From the NCBI RefSeq assembly GCF_019175385.1, contig NC_083342.1, positions 119,102,376 through 119,166,375 on the forward strand: a DNA stretch of 64,000 nucleotides. The letters run 5' to 3'. The stretch is from Lycium barbarum. Its lineage: Eukaryota; Streptophyta; Magnoliopsida; Solanales; Solanaceae. The stretch's first letter is position 1. Each line of letters opens with the position of its first letter. This document shows, piece after piece, positions 34,991 through 45,408 of the stretch. A model generated the notes under the pieces. That model was given only the letters and a program-made list of their open reading frames with translations, was not told the origin of the DNA and did no database searches. The translations under genes were made by a program, and so were the position numbers.

Positions 34991-36231
34991 TGTAACACCT
35001 CATACTCTCATACTAAACCATATCGGTAACATTCCGTAAGTTCGAATTAGGTCCTAATGGGTAATATTGGTATTATAATGACATGTTAGTTATATGAATC
35101 CCTTCGGGATGATTTCGGGCAATAGATAGTCGTTTTGAAGTCAAACCAAAAAGTGAAATCCTTAAGGCCTTCTAAATCTGTCTAAATCTGAGACAATCTT
35201 CATTCATTTCCAGTTTTCGAGAATGTTCGTTAATAATTTGAGAAAACTTCCTTGTTTAAAGTTGTATATGACTGAAATACCTTTCCAACGGTATATTGTG
35301 GAGATCAAACGGACATCCGTACAAAGAGTTATGGCCATTTTACTGAAGGTGGCAGAGCTGAATCTTCATTCATGGCCAGTTTTCGAGAATGTAAGTTAGT
35401 AATTTGAGAAGACTTCCTTCTTGAAAGTTGTATATAATTGAAATAACTTTCCAACGGTATATTGTGGAGATCAAACGGACATCCGTACAAAGAGTCATAG
35501 CCATTTTACTGAAAGGTGGAAGAGCTGAATCTTAACTGAAAATTTCACCCAATGTACACCCAAGGAGTATTGGACGTACTTTCAAGTACGGACCATACAT
35601 CCTAGGACGTACATTGCCCGTTTTTGGCAGAAAACTCGTTTAGAATGGGTATGGTCTTATTTTGTTCCCATTTTTCATTCTCCCAAATCCTAAGGACGAA
35701 ATTCTTCTCTCCCAAACTCAAGATACTCTAAGGTAAGCCATTCTAAGTCATTCCAAGTTAATTCTAACATGTACCCATGATTACTAATCAAGAATTCACC
35801 ATTCCTAACCTAGGATTTTCAATAAAACTCACATAAAGATCAAGATTCTAGCTTTTGGAGTTCTTCTTCAAAATTCAAGTCTTTAATTCAAGTTTTAGAG
35901 CGATTAAGGTATGTAGAACTTCTATCCATGTGTGGGAATCTCTACGTTCTTCCCCCACGCTCCGTTTCTTGATATCGATGAAGTTCAAATCCTAGGGCAT
36001 TAAACCCAACAAATTGGTTGCCCGTATTTATATATTTATGAACATGAATTTTGTATCTATATTCGTTATTGTATTCCTAATCTTCCATTACGGTTATTAG
36101 GAACCCTAGTTTAATCCATGAATCATGAATTCTTCCTCATGTGTTCTCATTATGTTTATATGAAGCTTCATGATTTTATCTAGCAAGTTACAAGCATGTT
36201 TTCAAGTTAATTATATAAGTATTTATGATTA

Positions 36232-36269
<38 letters not shown>

Positions 36270-37213
36270 TATGAATCAAGAACATGTTTGCAAGACTATG
36301 ACAAGTATCTCATGAAATCATGATCTCACAAGCTATCATGATAATTCATATGTTTTGGGATTTGCTTAGTTAACCGAGAAGGCTCAGTAAAGCCTGAAAC
36401 TACGTAGCCACCATAGGATAAGGATTGTCAGTAAGGAGGCAACACCTTCATTATGCAGTTTGGATCCTTACATGCTTATTATTATTTAAATCTCATATCC
36501 TTGGCAAGGTGTGAGTGTTCTGCTGGTAGGACGCAAGTACCAGATCATGTTGTCGGTTATACTATAGCATTCTCCATGTTACAAGCAGTTATATATACAT
36601 GTATTTTCATTGGTTTACTGTTTTCAAACTTTACTCATGCTCATGTTTAGGTTATATTCAGTTTCAGTTCATGTCCTATACCTATATTGTGCCATGTTCT
36701 TCATTTCAGCAGGTTTTACATACTAGTACTATTCACCATGTACTAACGTCCCTTTTTTTCTCGGGGGCCTGCACTTCACGGTGTAGATACCGATTTTCAG
36801 GAGCATACACTTGCGTAGTAGGATCACCTCAGTTATCAGCTTATTGGTGAGCCCCACTTCTCTCGGGGTTCAACATAGAGTCTGCACTAGTATTCAGTTT
36901 ATGGTAGTACAGGGCCATGTCCTGGCAGTTAGTATTCAGATATGTTTTAGAGGTTTCATAGACAGATGTTAGTACACAGATTCAATTGTGCTTTTATGTT
37001 TGCAGACTATTACGTTTTCATGATATGTCATGCCATGAGATTACTTCAAGACTTTATTCCGCAATTATATTTTCATGATTCATTTAAATTGCATCATATA
37101 GATTATGTTATTTTGATGCCCATGTTGACAAGCAAGCCATGAGGTTCGCTCGGACACATGCAAGCAAGGCCCGAGTGTCGTGTTGCACCCAAGCCATAGC
37201 TCGGGGCATGACA
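34991..37213 (+). repeat. 3' LTR of the chromovirus
   Basis: 2,223 bp, same ends as the 5' LTR with many scattered substitutions. The palindromic ATT/AAT run of the 5' LTR is here a simple ATT run (about 36,233-36,270). Confidence 0.92.
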
Positions 37214-37218
37214 ATTTC

Positions 37219-38252
37219 CCCTCACCGATGGCCGCAACATCGGCTTCATCTCCCGAAGCCTCTTCCTCATCCTGCCTTCATACCTTGGTGGATTTTGAAA
37301 GGCCTGCAAAATAGAAAGAACGAAATAATTAAATGATTATGGCATAATATAAAATGAGGTAGAACAGCACCTTGGTCAGAGACTCACCAAGATTCTCGGC
37401 TTCCCATCTACCCTTGGATAATAAACGCTAGTTACGTTCGGCGTAAATAAGCTGACTGTAAAAAATTTCGATCCATTTCTCCAAGTTAGCGACCGCGTTA
37501 AGGGTTAGGGGAATTGCTGCAAACATATAAACAAATATAAATTTATCACAGATGGAACATTAGAGGTGACACTTGGCTGTCTAAAAATATGTTTCACGTA
37601 CGGTTGGGGTTCCACTTCTCGGGAAACGGCATCCTATTGGCAGGGATGAGATCCTCGGTCCTTACCCGAACGAATCTTCCCTGCCAGCCTCAGTCCCTAT
37701 CCTCATCAAGTCTAGAGAAGGGAGCTTTCCTTGCTCATCGTGTGAGCTTAATCATACCACCCCGAAATACTCGGGGCCTATACAACCAGAGGAGGTGATT
37801 GATCGTGAAATATTCATTCACGTTATTCGCAAAATAACGGAGGAGTGTAACAATCCTCCAAAATGAGGGGTGGATCTGACCGAGACAGATCTCATACCTC
37901 TTGCAAAAGTCCACGATCACCAAATCGAGTGGACCAAATGTGAAGGGGTATGTGTAAACGCTAAGATCCCCCCCTCTCACACACACATGGGTTGTGATGG
38001 CTTCAGCATGCTCGAGAATAATGACCTTTTTGTCTTCCCAACCACAGTCCTTCTTGACCTGTTCGAGTTTATTCAAGGGAATTGTGCATATATAATCCGA
38101 TATTTCAGCACCTCGATCCCCTTGCTAAGAAGGCTCTCGACCTTAAAATTTTTGGTTGTAACGTAGTCAGATAGGACATAATCTGACAATTTTGATTCCG
38201 ATTTTGGGGTCGAGGAAGACTCACCAGTTTTGGCCTTCGAAGACTTAGTCAT
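37219..38252 (-). pseudogene. Antisense gene B of the Tat-lineage element, N-terminal part
   Basis: A start at 38,252 opens MTKSSKAKTGESSSTPKSES. After a frame change near 38,077 it continues into a domain with LVIVDFCKRYEICLGQIHPS, FWRIVTLLRYFANNVNEYFT and LYRPRVFRGGMIKLTR. This order (CLGQI-PSFWRIV-LL-FA...PRVFRGG) is that of the domain catalogued in Pfam as 'putative gypsy type transposon' (Transposase_28). The gene is cut at 37,218 by the chromovirus; its C-terminal half resumes at 26,626. Frameshifts may in part be introns. Confidence 0.72.
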
Positions 38253-39230
38253 TGTTCTGAAAATAGCGAGGTTTCAAGGTTTGGTATGAAGGTTTGAAGG
38301 TTTGGGTAGATTTGTTGAAGGTATGAAGTGTTGGAAGTTTAAATGTGTAAATATATGAAGGTATGCGTATTCAAAGACACGATGGTAACTTTGGAAAATG
38401 AAATTCTGAAAGTAAAAAATGAAAGGGAAAGCTTGACTTTTATAGGGAGAGGCCGAGACGGTTGACATTCCGTAACCGACGCCTCACCTAACCGGGTTAT
38501 GACACATGGCTAATGTCAGAGCGACATCACTGATGGGATGCTTGATCTTATCCGCTCACATGAAACTTACAGGAGAAGGAACCGGATCTACTTCCACTTC
38601 CCGTCGTTTCAAGCTATCGACTGTACATGGGTGAGAGCGAGGTCAAATCCGCTCACAGCTTCCCGTTATGTTAAGTAATGATTAGAGTCGGTATACGAGA
38701 TTGAACGGGTTCCAACCAAGGGTGCCATAGTCGAGACTTCAATATAATACAGGTAAAATATCGATATTGGTTAAACCGAGACTGGAGGCGATCGAGTTTA
38801 CCAAGTGTCGATCTTGACCGAGCATAGCCCGAATAGACTAAGAGCACCGAGATAGAATGAAAAGCAACAGAGTAGGCAAATATGGGGGCCATTGACGTGG
38901 CATTCAACTTTTCCCGCGTTATTTTAAAACTTACAGACTAAGGCATCTTCGAGCTCGACGTAACAAAACATGAACAAAGGTAAAGTTCAAACGGAGGGCA
39001 AAGGCAAAGTGCATTCAATAAAAACTGGTAAAAGGCCGATCTATGAGTTCTATTAATTTTCTTCATATAACGAATTTCTGATTTTCTCGGTTACATCAGT
39101 TCTGCAAAACAAAAAGACCTAACTTATGGTCCTAAACTAGAACAGAAGGGAATCCAAACTCGGTATAGTGAATTGAAGGTTGAGAAATTTGGCCTACACC
39201 ATATGGTACTAATACAATATTAAGCATCAG

Positions 39231-40548
39231 CTAAATGATCTCGGGATTATCCTTAGGAGCGGTCGAACTAGGGTCGTTTGGTTTAGGTAGATCACCCTCA
39301 TCAAGAACGATCATCGGGGGTGGCCCATCATGAGGTATTTTCCATCGAGTCTCCATGATATGGTGCGTTCTGACCCGAGAGCCTATCCCTGAAGGAACAG
39401 TCGAGGTGCTTCTAGAAACTCGCCGATCAGACGTTCTCACCGACGCAGACGCAGTCTTTCTTCCCCCAATGGCATCTTCGGCATCCTCTTCAACAATGTT
39501 TTTTCCTTTCGAGGACCTTTTCATTGGGAGCCTTGAAAACCAAAGAATCAAGGTTAGGATATGAAATGGAAAAACTAAGGAATCCTACAAACAGATTGAA
39601 AATTACCATGGTTCCTACCTTTCCACCCCTTAGGTGCCATACTCCTCCAAGAACGGCCCACATCAGGAGAAGCTCCTAAAGAGCAACTACCCATTCAAAA
39701 ATAGTGATTACGAGCTCAGGCTCGACCGGATTCGGGTTCGAATTCCATATCTTCGGGAAATATACGGATAGGGGACGGTGGAGTTGGAATGTACGAATCA
39801 TTATGTATCGATATAGCCATCCCCGGTCATAGTCATCTTCCGAATCTATGAGACCTCGAGTTCCACGAGGAAGCAGATGGACTATGCCCCCTCGGATTAC
39901 CCGGGGGACATATATATGTATCAAATGGTCGAGGGTAAAAGAAACCCCAACTATGTTGGCTAAAATTTCTAGACGGTACACGAGCCTCCAAATATGTGGA
40001 GCAATTTGGCCGATACAAACGCGGTATCGACGACTGAAGTCCTCAATCATTTAAGGAATGGAAAGAGGAAACCCGATGGCAAAGGGGCAGGTATAGGTCA
40101 TCGAATAACCAACAACATGATGATTGATCCTTACCCCAGTCTCAACAGGGCGGACGTCGACATCCATACCGAGGCTGTAATCATTTCCAACCGCGGGGAT
40201 GGTAGCATCGTCGATAAAGGATTCTATTTCTACACAGAATCGAGATGTGAAGATATCTTGCAATCGTTTGTATATTTGAAACTGGCAAGGAGAATGTCCG
40301 CACCAAGAAATTCTAACTCCTTCTCGAAGTCGGTCGCTTCCATCGCTGACAAGGGCGGTGAATGTGATGGTGATGAAGAATGGTCTGCACTTTGGGTTGG
40401 CAACGGTAGAGAAGTCATGCTCAAGATTAAAAACGTAGTGCCAAGTGATGAAGAATGATGGTTTAAGAAAAGCTCTAAACTCAGAAGAGAATGTGGAACT
40501 TGCGAGCAAAAGTTTTTTGAAAAGATGAGGTTTAGGGTTTAAGGGCAA
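39231..40548 (-). pseudogene. Antisense gene A of the Tat-lineage element
   Basis: This minus-strand copy lies next to the 3' LTR. Segments include MEATDFEKELEFLGADILLA (near 40,340), VVGYSMTYTCPFAIGFPLSI ending at a stop at 40,051, then a domain with MIEDFSRRYRVCIGQIAPHI, VGVSFTLDHLIHIYVPRVIR and DYDRGWLYRYIMI. It is the same family as antisense gene B but clearly diverged. Downstream (39,551-39,231) a Ser/Arg/Thr-rich region ends ...KDNPEII. Several stops and frame changes are present. Its 5' end points toward the 3' LTR, so it could use a promoter there. Confidence 0.68.
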
Positions 40549-40799
40549 GAAGGAAGTATACGGGCCTTATATAATGGGGAGTACACAAGGTTTTTGAAAG
40601 ATTTAAGGACTCTGACAAAGGGCGGGTTCACAAGAATAATTAGGCGGCTAAAGTAATTGTGAACTGGCATCGGGGAGAGTGTAAGGATTTTATGGGAACG
40701 TCTTTTCCAAGGCGGCTACGGCCAACTAGGTTTTATCCGAACCCATTTCCCGAAGTTATTGCTTCCCTCCGAAAAATTTGGGGGGGAGGGGGGGCTATC

Positions 40800-41437
40800 T
40801 GTATACGGGTAAAACCGAGGACAAGATATCCCTAATTAAGTTCATGATGATTATTGTGGATCGGAGGAGTCCTAATCGTGGTCAAAGTCGAGTGTTGGAA
40901 TGTAGCCAGACCGACCACATCTGGTCCCGAGTTGTCGAGTTCGATTGGAGCCAGATACCGAGATAGGATGGGAAGGCGGTTCATCATGATAAGTGAGGGT
41001 CCGAAATATCCGCCATTAGCTAGATATTTCAGCACCGATCTCGCTCGTCATTTATTAAAGATTATGTACCTTATTTAGACTTGTACTAGGGTTAGGACTC
41101 CTCTACTATATAAAGAGGAGGCCCCCCTTTATTTTTGACTGGTTCTTCACACGCACAACATACAGAGCTATACAATTTGATTCTAAGTGTTCATCCATTT
41201 TTCTAAAGTGTTCTGTCATTGTTTATTACTCAATCACTGTAGTACGAGCCCGGTCCTCTGGACCCGAGCCAATTGATCGGTCGTTCCCTAAGGCCAATTG
41301 CTGCTTTACTGTGATTTGATTGTTTCTTACTTGCATTTATATTATTATTTATTGTTTATCGTAATTCGTATTAAATTAAATCACATATCTTTTGCATCGC
41401 GTATAAATCTAATTGTTATCCATTTTAAGGGTAAACA
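40800..41437 (+). repeat. 3' LTR of the Tat-lineage element
   Basis: 638 bp, TGTATACGGG to GGGTAAACA, with the same TATATAAA box (41,107-41,114). A G-rich polypurine tract precedes it. Confidence 0.92.
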
Positions 41438-41442
41438 AGCTA

Positions 41443-42290
41443 CAGTAGCCTCAGGGAGTTCATTACAACCAAAATTAAAGTGGCAACAGGACTAGCGGTA
41501 GATGAAGTAATTGCTATTGCCAATGAAGATACAGAGATGGTAATGGGCACTTGTTAAAGAACAGTCATTGATTGGTCTAGATTTAGCAGTTCCAGTGAAA
41601 TCCTTGATATGTGCGTCTAGGAGTGTGCAAATTTTGGCCCATCGGTTTGAGTTTATTTAGTAGTTTAATCATTAACCTAATTATAAGGTACCGTTAAATT
41701 TACCTTTTTTTATCCTTAATAGTAATATACGTATAAAAGTAGCCGTAGAATTAGAAATCCTATTCCGAATTTCCTATTTCTATTCCTTAAGCAGAGAAAT
41801 AGGAAAGTATTTTCTAGAAATACTAAGCTTATAAGCAAGTGCACCGTTAAGCCTTTTTGTATCATGAGTGTCAGCAGTTAATATTAGATCAATTTTAAAA
41901 AATATGTACATAAAATATCTAGTTTTGCGGTCAAAATAATGAGTTCACGTGCTCCAAAAATACCACATAAATCTGTCCGTGTTCCTATCCAATGAATGGC
42001 TGCATTGTTATCTCTCCGGTAAAAGGCAAATGAAATCAACCTTGTTATGTACCATGATATAATCTCAAATTGAAAATGATATCAAGGAAAATGTTGGAGC
42101 TAAGTCCAGGTTGAATATGCTAAAAAGTTATAGTTTTACATTAGTTGTTTGTTGTGGTAACACATGCTAATGAGGAAGAATTGTGACAGTTAAACATCTT
42201 AAAGATCACCATTGTTGAAGAAAATGCATATTAACAAATGGAAACAAGAGGAGAAAGAAAAAATATCTAGAGGAACAAGTTGGTTGTTAT
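41443..42290. other. Intergenic DNA after the retrotransposon nest
   Basis: No recognisable gene. Continuity with the left flank at 17,387 is expected once the nest is removed, because the duplication AGCTA is exact. Confidence 0.5.
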
Positions 42291-42440
42291 GTGTCACTTG
42301 AGCCTAAAGTCTCTCACTTGAGCCTAGAGTCTCTCAGAAACAGTCTCTCTATCTTCACAAGGTAGGGGTAAGATCTGCATACACTCTACCCTCTCCAAAC
42401 CACTTGCGGACACTAGGTATGTTGTTGTTATTTTCGGTTG
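42291..42440 (+). repeat. LINE/SINE 3' tail (RTE/TS-type)
   Basis: The stretch CTTGAGCCTAGAGTCTCTC to AGGTAGGGGTAAGATCTGC, ACTCTACCCTCTCCAAACC and ending GGTATGTTGTTGTTA is a diverged copy of the 3' tail of the RTE LINE at 48,590-48,720. No upstream polymerase III boxes could be confirmed, so it is a truncated LINE or a SINE remnant. Confidence 0.7.
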
Positions 42441-42645
42441 GTCGTTAGCCCTATAATACATTTCTTATCGGTTAAACCGATATCTGAACCGTTAAGGACC
42501 GTTAACTGAACCGTTAAGGACCGTTAACTGGTTAACTGATAGCCAATAACACAAATATTATTGCTTCAGTTTATCATTATATCATGGTTACAAACCGATA
42601 ACATAAAAACTTACTGAATCGAACCAATCGATAATTAAGCAGCCC
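42441..42645. repeat. Short repeat region with tandem GTTAAGGACC words
   Basis: The word TGAACCGTTAAGGACCGTTA is present twice in tandem (about 42,486-42,525), followed by AACCGATAA-type inverted words up to AAGCAGCCC. This looks like a degraded MITE but has no clear ends. Confidence 0.4.
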
Positions 42646-42649
42646 TACT

Positions 42650-42960
42650 TGCATCTTCAAGATAAAAAGGGGTGGTGCGTCACAAAGAGAGAAGTTTATG
42701 CAAGTGGGCATGGTAGCACCATGCTTTGCTAAGCTATCTGCAACCTAATTTTACTCCCTATACAAGTGGTGGATTAAAGAATCACCATGCCACTGGAATA
42801 TTGACCTACGTATCATCAATGTATTAGCACAATGTGGATTGTTTTGCCTAAGTAAAGCTAATACCTCTTTGGCATCAGTTTCGATCTGTAATTGAGTGAG
42901 TTCGATATTGTAAAGCTAGTTTCAGGCCTAACTATAGAATGCAGCAGACACAGTCAATAA
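42650..42960 (-). pseudogene. RNase H domain fragment of a non-LTR element
   Basis: Minus-strand reading gives LQIETDAKEVLALLRQNN, then FQWHGDSLIHHLYRE, a stop, and VADSLAKHGATMPTC. The ETDAKEV start with a later VADSLAKH is the signature of the plant RVT_3 RNase H. At least two in-frame stops are present and no RT precedes it. It is the same domain family as the fragment at 1969-2316. Confidence 0.72.
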
Positions 42961-44860
42961 TGTTGGGCTAAGCCACCCACCCACACTATAGTATGGTGTG
43001 ATAACGTCCATTCTAAGCTAAGCTAAGCATATAGGATTTTTCGAGGAAATGGATTCTTATGGCACTTATAATTTAAATAAGGATGACAAAATCAATTGAA
43101 CTTTTTTTTTTCCTAAGACCCGACACCATTAAAAGTATCCTTACACATTTATATGTTGCTTCCTTTTATTTAATTTTAACTATTAATGTATACTAGGACT
43201 TTATTCGCACACCCAAATATTTTCAACTCAAATTAAGTTGCATGCATAGATATGGCCCTTCACCAAGCCCCCCTAACTATGTTCTTCATGACCCATTAAT
43301 CCAGGGGTTTATCTGAAGATTAACTGTATCTCACAAATATCATCCGAGTATTTACCATCACCAAATCACACAAGATAATTTCTCCTTGTGTGTGAGTCTT
43401 CAAATATCGCAAAGATAGTAAACTGAGTCCCATGCCACAACTTTGCAATCTCTATATTCGTCTCAATGCACCATAAATTCTAACACTACCTAATTGTGAT
43501 ATAATATTATTTGTTCAATACTTTGAGCAAATACACATGATTTTCGGAGAAGGCTTCCACGAATACATAATAGGAAATACTCTCACACAAAGTATAGAAC
43601 TCGGTTCTTTGTTATCACTACCCCCTCTTAGTTGTTCCTAGAAGAATTTATGATCCTCCTTGTATTCTTAGTTGGCAAGTTGTCTTATTTTTCTCATAAA
43701 CCATGGCAATATACTAGTATTATTTTCACCTGAAAAAAACAGAAATTAACTAGATTAACAACCCATATTGACAATAAACTAAAAATAACCCTACTTTTTC
43801 AAAACCATCAGACTTTAACTTTTCTAAGTACTTGACTAACGTTTTTTAGCCAAATCTAAACCTACGTTTTCTCTCTCTCAAACAGCCTTTTCTTCCTTTA
43901 ATTTAGGGATTTATTTTTCATTAAGCATATACCATATTTCTCTCTCTTCCACTAAAACGCACTTCTTACTTCACAGTTCACCCATTCCCTACAATCTCTC
44001 TTTCACTTTGAAAATTTGTATCATTGCCCATAACCTTCAATAGTGTTTTCATATTTTCTGTCTTACTGATTTTAATCGTACGAAGATGAAGAAACAATGG
44101 AAGATTGGTGATTTTGTCTAGCTAGATTCGTCGTTCTTCCTTCACTATTATTCGTTATATAATCATTGTATAATATGTATATTTTCATAGAAGATAAGAG
44201 ACAGAGAAAATAAGTCATTTATACATTGTGTAATTTGTGTATAATCATTGTATAATAAATATATATATATTATATATTTAGTATGTATGCATTATATACT
44301 GATTATACACTGATTTTATACATGTAATTGTTGGTGAAGTCATTTATACATTGTGTAATACATGTATAATCATTATATAATATGTGTATAATCGGTGTGT
44401 GTACGTTATGGACTGATTATACATTGTTTTATACATTTATTATATGCATATAAATTTTCTGCATTTTTGGTGAAGATGTGGTAAAAAAAAAATTATGTAT
44501 TGATTATACATTGTTTTATACATTATATATTAATTATACATTGATTTATACATTTATTATATGCATATAAATTTTCTAAATTTTTGGTGAAGATGTGGTT
44601 AAAAAAAATGGCTTCTTTCACCGAAGTTTTTTCAACGTTTGGAACAAATGTTTTGAAGACAATGAAATGATGCAGCTGTTGGAGAAATTTTAGGAATTGA
44701 TACTTGGAGATAATGCATGAAAAGTCCGTGATTAGCTAACAGTCCTAGAGGGATTGTTTTAACTTGCCGCTTAAATAATTTATAGCTAAAGTTTGTAAAG
44801 TCAACCAAAAGTAAACTATATTACTGGGCTCGGCTATAAAGTAAACTAATTTATAGCATG
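42961..44860. other. AT-rich intergenic DNA with imperfect repeats
   Basis: No gene recognised. From about 44,160 to 44,605 the sequence repeats TATACATTGTGTAAT and GTATAATCATTGTATAAT words. A ~55-bp unit (TATTATATGCATATAAATTT to GGTGAAGATGTGG) is duplicated at 44,440 and 44,555. Confidence 0.5.
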
Positions 44861-45408
44861 TTTGACTCTCTCTCTCTTCCCCCTCTCTCTCTCTCTCTTC
44901 CCTCTCTCAACGGTAACAACAACTCCCCACCCCACCCCACCCCCCTCCTTCCTGGCAACGAACCACCGTCGGCGGGTATACTTTTCCGGCCAGGCCCTCT
45001 TCTTTTTCTCTCCTTCTCTCTTCTCTTCTCTTCTCTTTTCCTTTCTTTTCTTTGTTTTTTGCCTCTTGTCTTCTCGTTTCTGCATTTGGAAACCTCCGCC
45101 AGTGGGTTTCCGGCGGTGAACAGTGCTCCGGCAGTGAACAGTGCTCCGGCGGCGAACAGGTTTTTTTTTTGTTTTGAAATTGTTTTCACCTGGAGTTGGT
45201 ACCTCTGGTGGCTCATATTAATTCATGTGTCTTTTAACCTTGTTAAATCTTGCCTGCTACACATTCTTGACTCTTGACTTTAAATTCTTGCCTTTATTCC
45301 TTTAGCTTAGAGTGCTATCTTTCTTGTCATAGTAACTTGACTTGCATATAGTCTCTTGATAACTGTGCTTTAGTATTGATTCTTGTTTGTTTTAGATAAA
45401 TCTTTGAT

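Larger units (their letters stand above)
26632..37213 (+). mobile_element. Ty3/gypsy chromovirus (Tekay/Del-like) inserted in antisense gene B
   Basis: The 10,582-bp element has ~2.2-kb LTRs beginning TGTAACACCTC and ending GGGGC-TGACA, a degenerate initiator-Met-type primer site, a polypurine tract AAGGGGGAGA (34,979-34,988) and the 5-bp duplication ATTTC (26,627-26,631 and 37,214-37,218). The order is gag, protease, RT, RNase H, integrase, chromodomain. Long LTRs plus a C-terminal chromodomain point to the Tekay/Del group. The RT core is deleted and several stops are present. A solo LTR is inserted in gag. Confidence 0.93.
17393..41437 (+). mobile_element. Ty3/gypsy LTR retrotransposon, Tat lineage, with nested insertions
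   Basis: The element spans 24,045 bp, of which 10.6 kb is a later insertion; its own length is about 13.5 kb. It has LTRs of 654 and 638 bp, a TGGCGCCCACCGTGGGG primer-binding region, a G-rich polypurine tract (about 40,779-40,794) before the 3' LTR, and a 5-bp target duplication AGCTA (17,388-17,392 and 41,438-41,442). The order is gag, protease, reverse transcriptase, RNase H, a second RNase H, integrase, then a long 3' region with antisense genes. No chromodomain is seen. The extra RNase H and antisense genes match the Tat/Grande group. All coding parts are broken. Confidence 0.93.

Noticed and set aside
44846..45216. Long open frames on both strands rich in Lys/Arg/Glu or Ser/Leu/Phe
   Set aside because: They are translations of the CT-rich leader of the RTE LINE and show no domain.
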